Source: a bacterium
Lineage (GTDB): Bacteria; CSSED10-310; JAJRTK01
Assembly: GCA_024278345.1 (NCBI GenBank)
Contig: JAJRTK010000333.1
Coordinates: forward strand, 1 to 18,663
Length of the DNA: 18,663 bases
Direction: 5' to 3'
Program-made: the position numbers and the translations under genes
In this document: positions 8,234 through 14,352 of the stretch, piece after piece
Layout of the letters: every line of letters begins with the position of its first letter
Position numbering within the stretch: the first letter of the stretch is position 1
The notes under the pieces: generated by a model
Told to the model about the DNA's origin: nothing
Databases searched by the model: none
The model's input: only the letters and a program-made list of their open reading frames with translations

Positions 8234-8884
8234 ATGATTCTCGTGCTGGAACCAGATGCCCCACAGGAGCTTGTAGAAAGCCTGTGCCGTGACGTCGAAA
8301 GTTTAGGGGTGACCTGCGAAGTGTCTCGGGGGCCCCGGGAAGTCATCATCGCCCTTCCGCCCACCGTCGATAGCGTCGAGCTCCAGAAGCTCATGGAAGA
8401 AAGGCGTGAGGTGGATGTCATCCCGATCCTTACGGAGCCGGAATACGTGAGGCAGCGGGGGAGGCGGAAGTTCATGCGGAGTTTGTTGGCGGGGCTTGGC
8501 CTATTGAGCGGAGTCGCAGCGGGGATTCCCGTTGTCGGCTTTCTTTTGCCGCCTCGGAAGCAGCTTTCGCAGCCGAATCGGGTTCTGGGGGGGCGTGTGT
8601 GGCAGCTTTCCCGGAACGAGACGAAGCTGGTGCGATTGCGCGGCAAGCCGGTGTTGGTCATCAACGATGAGTTCGGAAACTACCATGCGGTCAGCGCGCT
8701 TTGCACCCACATGAACGTGTGCCAGTTGGAATGGGACCCGAGTCGCCGGCTTCTGGCCTGTCCCTGTCACGACGGTGCCTTTGATGTTCATGGCAACGTG
8801 GTTGCCGGGCCACCTCCGACACCGCTCCAGACGTTCGAGGTCGAGGTTCAAGGCGACGAGATCTACATCAGCCGGGAGGGTTGA
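8234..8884 (+). CDS. Rieske [2Fe-2S] protein with N-terminal DAHP-synthase-type FXD domain
   Basis: First gene of the operon; 216 residues with a weak GGAAAGAG ribosome site. Residues 1-72 (MILVLEPDAPQELVESL..., SRG, ...VIPIL) match the beta-alpha-beta pattern of the ferredoxin-like regulatory domain of DAHP synthase (compare MIVVLKPGSTEED... of the Thermotoga enzyme, from memory). A Tat-like motif RRKFMR (77-82) and a hydrophobic anchor (83-105) follow, as in uncleaved Tat-dependent Rieske proteins. The C-terminal Rieske fold has box I CTHMNVC (C157, H159, C163) and box II CPCH (C176, C178, H179), plus GPPPTPL. C157, H159, C176 and H179 should bind the cluster. Box I has one residue more than the usual CTHxxC, shifting the disulfide cysteine. 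Topology puts the FXD domain in the cytoplasm and the cluster outside. It should pass electrons from quinol to the cytochromes downstream. The 4-base gap to cytochrome b supports one complex. Confidence 0.93.
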   Translation: MILVLEPDAPQELVESLCRDVESLGVTCEVSRGPREVIIALPPTVDSVELQKLMEERREVDVIPILTEPEYVRQRGRRKFMRSLLAGLGLLSGVAAGIPVVGFLLPPRKQLSQPNRVLGGRVWQLSRNETKLVRLRGKPVLVINDEFGNYHAVSALCTHMNVCQLEWDPSRRLLACPCHDGAFDVHGNVVAGPPPTPLQTFEVEVQGDEIYISREG

Positions 8885-8888
8885 GTTC

Positions 8889-9536
8889 ATGCGCTCCAAG
8901 AGACACGGAGTCAGGCGGACCTTGTGGAGGGCGATGCAGCAGCCGGTATCGCCGCGACAGGCTGGCATGATGAGGTTTGTCTGGCTGTTGATATTGCTTT
9001 TTGCGGTTCAGATCGTCACGGGGATTCTGTTGTCGCTTTACTATCAGCCGTCGCCGGAATCCGCGTATGAAAGCGTTGTCTTCATTTTGCGCGATGTGTC
9101 GTTTGGCTGGCTTCTTCGCGGGGTCCATTATTGGTCTGCTCAACTGATGATCGCCCTTGGCATGTTGCAGGTGATCCGGGCGTTTTACGCCGGTATGTAC
9201 AAGGGGCCAGGCCGCATCCACTGGTATATCGGGATGCTCTTGTTTCTGTCGATCCTTGCCTTTGCGCTCACCGGTTCCCTGCTTGCGTGGGATCAGACGG
9301 CTTACTGGGGGGCTGTAGGAGCCATGGAATGGGTCGAAGCGATTCCAGTTGTTGGCACGATGATGGCGCTCGTTTTGCGCGGGGGGCACCAAGTTGGGGC
9401 GGCGACTTTGGGGCGATTCTATTCGATTCATATTCTGCTTTTGCCCTGGATCACCTTCTATCTGCTGCTGGCCCATCTGTGGTTGCAGTCGCGGATCCGT
9501 GCCGAGCAAGTTCCGATGACACCCAAGGAGAAATAG
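8889..9536 (+). CDS. Cytochrome b (b6-like, four-helix) with a missing heme bH ligand
   Basis: The ATG at 8889 follows GGGAGGG by 8 bases and gives 215 residues, the length of cytochrome b6; upstream in-frame extension overlaps the Rieske gene and was rejected. Four membrane helices are visible: A (about 27-52), B (about 70-100), C (about 110-137) and D (about 177-200). Family marks include QIVTG, YYQPSP, SFGWLLRGVHYWSA, LAWDQTAYWG, VVGTMMALVLRGG and FYSIH. Helix B has H80 but Q94 (codon CAG at 9168) where b6 and mitochondrial cytochrome b have the second His, 14 residues on. Helix D has H181 and H196 with the b6-type spacing of 15. So bL (H80/H181) looks intact and bH (Q94/H196) does not. 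The Cys that binds heme cn in b6f aligns with Arg here. It forms the quinol-oxidising core with the neighbouring genes. Confidence 0.93.
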   Translation: MRSKRHGVRRTLWRAMQQPVSPRQAGMMRFVWLLILLFAVQIVTGILLSLYYQPSPESAYESVVFILRDVSFGWLLRGVHYWSAQLMIALGMLQVIRAFYAGMYKGPGRIHWYIGMLLFLSILAFALTGSLLAWDQTAYWGAVGAMEWVEAIPVVGTMMALVLRGGHQVGAATLGRFYSIHILLLPWITFYLLLAHLWLQSRIRAEQVPMTPKEK

Positions 9537-9538
9537 CC

Positions 9539-10123
9539 ATGATCGTCGTTCTCAGGCGAGGGATTACCGACGCTCAAATCGAGGAGATCCTGGGCGAGTT
9601 TCCAAAACTTGGGATTGAGGGGCGGGTTATACGGGGCGCGAGCAAGCCGGTAATCCACATTCTCTCGGGGACTTTTTTAGCCGTGCGACCGCTGCTGCGC
9701 ATGGATCGAGTGGAGGCGATTGTCCGCACCGATGGCCCCAGAATCCGAAAAGTCGGGCGGCCCTTTTTCCCCCACCACTTCATCAACTGGTGCGTCTCGA
9801 CATTATTGGCTTTGGCCGGGTTGATCGTGCTGGCCGGGTTTCTTCCGCCGGGGTTGGGTTCTCCGGTGGACGTAACGCAGGCACCGGGTGTTTTTTCGTC
9901 ACCCTGGTATGCGCGGGCCTTTGAAAAGCTGATTTCCCTTGCTCCTCCGGCGTACGCAAAGGTTGCTCCAGGAGCGACATTCCTGATGATCGTCGTCATT
10001 TTTTTCCTGCCTCTTTGGGACCGAGGCGAAGACCGCCGCCTGATCAGGCGCTTGCCGGTACTTTTGCTTGGCACCGCTGTTCTGGCGGGGTTCATCTACC
10101 TGTCCATCGTTGGGCTCTTCTGA
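9539..10123 (+). CDS. Cytochrome b6f subunit IV-like protein with N-terminal FXD domain
   Basis: Start at 9539, two bases after the cytochrome b stop, with AAGGAG upstream; 194 residues. Residues 1-78 (MIVVLRRGITDAQIEEIL, VIRG, VEAIVR, ...VGRPFFP) align almost without gaps to the DAHP synthase FXD domain, even in its closing VxREFxP-like segment. After that come three membrane helices: E (about 82-105), F (about 139-160) and G (about 170-192). This matches the C-terminal half of cytochrome b / subunit IV, with FFPHHFINW and LPPGLGSPVD typical of the start of helix E. The Qo motif PEWY reads S121-P122-W123-Y124, lacking the Glu that takes quinol protons. The N-terminus of subunit IV faces the cytoplasm, the same side as the Rieske FXD domain, so the two could pair. 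The identity of the helical part is firm in context. Confidence 0.88.
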   Translation: MIVVLRRGITDAQIEEILGEFPKLGIEGRVIRGASKPVIHILSGTFLAVRPLLRMDRVEAIVRTDGPRIRKVGRPFFPHHFINWCVSTLLALAGLIVLAGFLPPGLGSPVDVTQAPGVFSSPWYARAFEKLISLAPPAYAKVAPGATFLMIVVIFFLPLWDRGEDRRLIRRLPVLLLGTAVLAGFIYLSIVGLF

Positions 10124-10159
10124 GCCTGGGGCCACGAAATGCACGAGGAACCATCCACA

Positions 10160-11386
10160 ATGGAAGCGCGACTAGAAGACTGGAAGAAGAAGCTGCTGGT
10201 TCTACTGGCTCTGGCGTTGTGTCTCTCCGTCTCGCCGGCTTTTTCGTCACCGGTGAGCCCGCGAGGCTGTGCCGTTTGCCATGGCAAGGAAGCCAAACAG
10301 CTTGACCGGAGCATTCACACCGGTGTGCCCCTTAGTTGCACGAGCTGCCACGAAGGCAACGATGGGCCGGTGAACAAGGAAGAAGCCCATGGGGATACCC
10401 TCCGGATCTTAGACACGGGCCGGAAGGTCGTCGAATTGTGTGGAAACTGTCACTCCGACTTGGAGAAGATGCGTTTCTTCGGTGTCCGCACGGATCAACT
10501 TGCTCTTTACAAGACATCCCTCCACGGGAAACGCTTGTTCGAAAACGACGATGCCCACACGGCCACTTGCGTGGATTGCCATGGCGCGCACGACATCTTG
10601 CCGCCATCCGATCCTCGGGCTCCAACTCATCTATTCAACCAGGCGAAGACTTGTGGCCGTTGCCACTCCGACCCGGAGCTCATGAAACCCTATGGTCTCC
10701 GCACCGATATCGTCGAGCTCTATAAGGATTCAGTTCATGGGAAACGCCTCCAGACCAACCAGAATACGGCAAACCCAAGTTGCTCCAGTTGCCACGGTTC
10801 TCACGGTGCCGCTCCGCCGCGTGTGGACAAGGTTGCCACCGTTTGTGGCCATTGCCATTCGGTGATCCGCGGGTCATTCGAAGAGAGTCCCCATCTCAAG
10901 GCGGTGGAGTCCGGTGCCATGGAAGAATGTGTCAGTTGCCATGGCGATCACGGTGTCCAAGAACCTGGGCCCAGCATGTTTCTGGGTGATGAGGAGGGGC
11001 ACTGTGGTTTCTGCCACGACGGCGATGAGGGCGAAGCGACGGCCAAAGCCCTCCACCGTGGAATCGAGGAGGTACAAGCCGATCTGGAAATGACTGAGGA
11101 GGATCTCCGGGCTGCGGCTCGAGAGAGCATCTTCATCGAAGACGAAGAGGGCTACTTGGATGAAGTCAACGCCCTCATCGTCCGCTCCAGGGCCAAGACG
11201 CACACCGTGACTCCGGAAATTCTACAAGAATCATTTAACCGCACGAAGGCGATGCTCCGGGAGACCCGCAGCAGCCTAGAGCTCAAGACCCGATGGCTCC
11301 GGGATCGCAAGATCTTTACGGCGGTCTTCTTCCTGGTAGTCCTCGTCTTCACGGCCTGTTTGTTGGCCTATCAGCGCACGAGGTAG
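10160..11386 (+). CDS. Membrane-anchored nonaheme cytochrome c (408 aa)
   Basis: Start at 10160 chosen for GAGGA 10 bases upstream; an in-frame ATG at 10139 is possible and adds 7 residues. A signal segment (LLVLLALALCLSVSPAF) leads into nine CxxCH heme sites: CAVCH (C37), CTSCH, CGNCH, CVDCH, CGRCH, CSSCH, CGHCH, CVSCH and CGFCH (C282). A two-heme module of about 65 residues is repeated, marked by CGxCHSDxExM, GxRTD, LYKxSxHGKRL and CxxCHGxH; a third copy is degenerate. Residues about 292-375 are charged and helical, probably coiled coil, and 384-403 form a C-terminal membrane anchor ending in QRTR. The heme domain should lie in the periplasm and take electrons from the Rieske protein in place of cytochrome c1 or f. 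It ends 5 bases before the next cytochrome gene. Confidence 0.92.
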   Translation: MEARLEDWKKKLLVLLALALCLSVSPAFSSPVSPRGCAVCHGKEAKQLDRSIHTGVPLSCTSCHEGNDGPVNKEEAHGDTLRILDTGRKVVELCGNCHSDLEKMRFFGVRTDQLALYKTSLHGKRLFENDDAHTATCVDCHGAHDILPPSDPRAPTHLFNQAKTCGRCHSDPELMKPYGLRTDIVELYKDSVHGKRLQTNQNTANPSCSSCHGSHGAAPPRVDKVATVCGHCHSVIRGSFEESPHLKAVESGAMEECVSCHGDHGVQEPGPSMFLGDEEGHCGFCHDGDEGEATAKALHRGIEEVQADLEMTEEDLRAAARESIFIEDEEGYLDEVNALIVRSRAKTHTVTPEILQESFNRTKAMLRETRSSLELKTRWLRDRKIFTAVFFLVVLVFTACLLAYQRTR

Positions 11387-11391
11387 GAACC

Positions 11392-13446
11392 ATGAGACAG
11401 ACCAGACGCCGGTCGCTTTTCCGGATCCGTGCCGTTCAACTGCTTCAGACCTCCCTTTTGGTTTTGGTTTTTGGCGTTGCCCTCATGGCAGCAGGGATGT
11501 TCGCGGCCATTGAATATACGGCCCAGCCGGATTTTTGCCGAACTTGCCACAACATGGAGCCCTTTTATCAGTCCTGGAAGAAGTCCAGCCACTCCAAGGT
11601 TCCCTGTATCGAATGTCACTACGAGCCAGGTGCCGTAGAAACGCTCGACGGCAAGTTCAAGGCACTTTCGCAGCTCGCCAAATACGCCACCCGCACCCAG
11701 GGAACCAAGCCCTGGGCCGAAGTCAGTGACGATAGTTGCATGCGCTCTGGCTGCCACTACACCCGCCTTCTTGAAGGCCCCATCCGGTTTGGCAAGGTCA
11801 AATACGATCACGGACCCCACCTCTTGGAGAACACAAAGGGGCACCGGCTCCAATGTACCACCTGCCACTCTCAGGTTCTCCAAATCGAGCATTTCAGCGT
11901 TTCGAAGAATCTCTGTTTCACCTGCCATTTCATGGACGAGTCCAAGAGTGGCTTCCGGAATGCCAGCGACTGCCTCAAGTGCCATGTGCCACCGAAGGAA
12001 GCGATTCCGGTTGACGGCAAGCCCTTCCTACATTCGGATTACACGAACCGAGGAGTCCAGTGCCGCGAATGTCACGATCCCGCGTCGAAGGGCGCCGGTC
12101 AGGTTCGCCGCGAGCGTTGTCCCTCTTGCCACGGCGAGGTCGAATACCTGGAGCGGTACGAGGAGACTGTTTTTCTCCACCAGAGCCACGTCACCGACCA
12201 CAAGGTCGAATGTTTCGAGTGCCACGACGATATCCAACACGGCCTCTTGCCACTGGAGTCCCCGGTGAAAAGCTCCGAGGGCTGCGGTTCATGCCACGTG
12301 ACGCCCCACGATGCCAACCAGATGCTCTATGCCGGGACCGGAGCCGTTGGAGTGGAAGACCGGCCTAGCCGTATGTTCCAGACCCGCATCGTCTGTCAGG
12401 CCTGCCACACGGGCAGAAGCCAGCCCAAGGCCGGAATGAAGAAGAAGCATGGCACGGAAGGAAGCTCCCATATTCCCACTTCCGTGGTGGCTGCCGCGGG
12501 GGAAGTGGATTGCTTCCATTGCCATGACGTGAAATTCGAGGGCATGCTGCCCCGGTGGCAAGGGAGTGTAGAAGGTGTTTTGGCGGAACTCTTGCCCGCC
12601 CTTGAAGCGCTTGGGCAGAAGCTCCCGGATTCGGAGGACCACCCGGCGCGGCAGCTCTATCTCGAGGCTAAACAGAATGTCGATCTGGTCGTGCTGGATG
12701 GCTCCAAGGGTGCTCATAATGTCTCTTACGCTTTGGACGCTCTTCGCGTCAGCGCGGAGCGAATCGCCGAGGCATCGAAGCTTCTCGATCCAGAGGCACC
12801 CGCCGTGCCTGTGGGCAAGTTTCCCCTTTCTTTCAAAAGCGATTGCGCTTCCGGATGCCATCTGGGAGTGGAAGAAACCAAGAAAGTAGAGTTCAGGAAT
12901 GGTGAGGTCTTCCCCCATCGCCGACACCTGGTGGAGGGAAAACTGGACTGCGCCAGTTGCCATAGCACCGAAGAGCACGGACAACCCGCCTTCCCAAGGA
13001 GCCAATGTGGGAATTGCCACCACCAGCCAGCGGAAGGTTCGGGCCAAGAGATCCAGTGTGCCACCTGCCACGCCACCCAAGCGGGGATGATTGCGGGCGA
13101 GCTTCAGGATCTGAAGGGCGAACCGTCGATCATGGCGGAGTCGGTTTCGTGTGATGGTTGCCATGGTGAGGCGCCGGAAATCGTGAGGCCCACGGGAGAG
13201 ACTTGCATCGATTGCCACGAGGATGGCTACGAAGAGTTTCTGGCGGAATGGCGCTCCAATACGGCGGAACTCCAGGAGCGTTTGCGAAAGAAGCTTTTCG
13301 AGGCAGAAGACGACGCTCTTCCAGCGGATCTCATCCAGCGGGCAAAGCAGGTTCTCCAATGGACGGAGCAAGACGGAAGCAAGGGAGTCCACAACGCGGA
13401 TTTCGTCGAAGAAATGCTCACCGAAGCGCTCCGGAAGCTCAAATAG
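11392..13446 (+). CDS. NapC/NirT-anchored multiheme cytochrome c, about 18 heme sites (684 aa)
   Basis: ATG at 11392 with AGGA upstream; the frame extends further upstream inside the previous gene but no sensible start lies there. The N-terminus has one membrane helix (LLQTSLLVLVFGVALMAAGM) and the NapC/NirT signature FCRTCHNMEPFYQSW (C49) then CIECH. I count 16 CxxCH sites, one CX4CH (C116-C121-H122, with MRSG between the cysteines) and one CX3CH (C485-C489-H490, with ASG between), 18 in total. Two helical modules carry DGSKGxHN (436-443 and 661-668), like the HN-containing helices of NrfA-type cytochromes, each after a long helix. It is the last gene of the operon. NapC-type anchors take electrons from quinol or neighbouring b subunits; here it probably extends the heme wire in the periplasm. 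No catalytic nitrite-reductase CxxCK site is present. Confidence 0.92.
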   Translation: MRQTRRRSLFRIRAVQLLQTSLLVLVFGVALMAAGMFAAIEYTAQPDFCRTCHNMEPFYQSWKKSSHSKVPCIECHYEPGAVETLDGKFKALSQLAKYATRTQGTKPWAEVSDDSCMRSGCHYTRLLEGPIRFGKVKYDHGPHLLENTKGHRLQCTTCHSQVLQIEHFSVSKNLCFTCHFMDESKSGFRNASDCLKCHVPPKEAIPVDGKPFLHSDYTNRGVQCRECHDPASKGAGQVRRERCPSCHGEVEYLERYEETVFLHQSHVTDHKVECFECHDDIQHGLLPLESPVKSSEGCGSCHVTPHDANQMLYAGTGAVGVEDRPSRMFQTRIVCQACHTGRSQPKAGMKKKHGTEGSSHIPTSVVAAAGEVDCFHCHDVKFEGMLPRWQGSVEGVLAELLPALEALGQKLPDSEDHPARQLYLEAKQNVDLVVLDGSKGAHNVSYALDALRVSAERIAEASKLLDPEAPAVPVGKFPLSFKSDCASGCHLGVEETKKVEFRNGEVFPHRRHLVEGKLDCASCHSTEEHGQPAFPRSQCGNCHHQPAEGSGQEIQCATCHATQAGMIAGELQDLKGEPSIMAESVSCDGCHGEAPEIVRPTGETCIDCHEDGYEEFLAEWRSNTAELQERLRKKLFEAEDDALPADLIQRAKQVLQWTEQDGSKGVHNADFVEEMLTEALRKLK

Positions 13447-13451
13447 AGGAC

Positions 13452-14210
13452 CTACATCCGCGGCGACCGTTTTTTCAGAAAGGCCTCGACCCCTTCCAGC
13501 GAGTCGGGGCCTGACATCAGCTCTGCAAGATAGAGCGTTTGGATCTCTTCGAAGCGCCTCTTGAGAGTCGGCGTGAAGCCCGCCCGGACAGCGCGCTCCG
13601 CAAGTCGCAGGGAACGGGGACTTCGGGGTGCCAGCGTCTGGCGGAAAAAATCCTGCGCCGCCTTGTCTGGATCGGCAGTCACGTCGTGGATGAGGCCCAT
13701 GTGCAGTGCCTCATCCGTTCCGATGGTCCGACCGGAAACGCAGAGGTCCAGTGCTCGGGCGCCACCCAGCCGCCACGGCAGCAGCGCTGAGCCCGCCGCC
13801 GGGAACAGGCCAAGCTTGATCTCCGATTGCCCGAACCTGGCCATGGGCGCCGCGAAGACGTAGGAGCAACAGGAGACCAGATCGAGGCCCGCGCCGAAAC
13901 AATCCCCATGAACGACGGCCATCGTGGGAATATCGATGCAGAAAAGGCGGAAAACCAGCGAAAGATAGCGCTCCAGAAGCCTGGGAACCCGCTCTGCCGA
14001 GTGCTGCGACACATCGACACCGAAACAAAAGTCTTCACCTTCGCCGGTCAAGAGAATCGCTCGAAGATGGGACTGGCTTTCGATCCCCTCCAACGATTCC
14101 AGAAGATCGAGGACCATCATCTCATCCAAGAGGTTGCCGGGGGGGGCATTGAGATGGATGCGCAGCATTCGGCCGCCATGACAAAGCTCCTGGGTCAGTT
14201 TTCCTCTCAT
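13452..14210 (-). CDS. Enoyl-CoA hydratase/isomerase family, resembles cyclohexadienoyl-CoA hydratase
   Basis: The ATG at 14210 (MRGKLTQ) gives 252 residues, the usual crotonase length; a TTG at 14258 is the only upstream alternative. The oxyanion region is ILLTGEGEDFCFGVDVSQH, and the catalytic segment is GDCFGAGLDLVSCCSYVFAA followed by FGQSEIKLGLFP. E130 matches the second catalytic Glu of crotonases; the first is replaced by D110, 20 residues earlier as expected. The C-terminal ending LYLAELMSGPDSLEGVEAFL then KKRSPR strongly recalls cyclohexa-1,5-diene-1-carbonyl-CoA hydratases of anaerobic benzoyl-CoA breakdown (Dch/BamR type), as far as I remember them. That substrate is an inference; no benzoyl-CoA reductase is in the window. 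It follows the CoA-transferase gene by 142 bases in the same direction. Its stop lies 5 bases from that of the cytochrome operon, tail to tail. Confidence 0.85.
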   Translation of the reverse strand: MRGKLTQELCHGGRMLRIHLNAPPGNLLDEMMVLDLLESLEGIESQSHLRAILLTGEGEDFCFGVDVSQHSAERVPRLLERYLSLVFRLFCIDIPTMAVVHGDCFGAGLDLVSCCSYVFAAPMARFGQSEIKLGLFPAAGSALLPWRLGGARALDLCVSGRTIGTDEALHMGLIHDVTADPDKAAQDFFRQTLAPRSPRSLRLAERAVRAGFTPTLKRRFEEIQTLYLAELMSGPDSLEGVEAFLKKRSPRM

Positions 14211-14352
14211 GGCGAACCCTTTTGGCGACGCAATCCCTGTGATTCTGCGGAAAACCAACCTTTATCAGATGATTTGCACTTTGACCGAAAGCGCTCTACC
14301 GGATCCAGGCATGAAATCGATAGCACCAGCCCGCCGCCACCCAACAGCGGGC

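Noticed and set aside
12289-13392. A 367-codon minus-strand open frame opposite the 18-heme cytochrome
   Set aside because: The plus strand shows CxxCH sites throughout this stretch. The antisense product has no recognisable motif and no ribosome site.
11392-13446. NrfA-type nitrite reductase or hydroxylamine oxidoreductase activity for the large cytochrome
   Set aside because: No CxxCK site and no catalytic-heme surroundings are visible; only the helical DGSKGxHN modules are reminiscent of NrfA.
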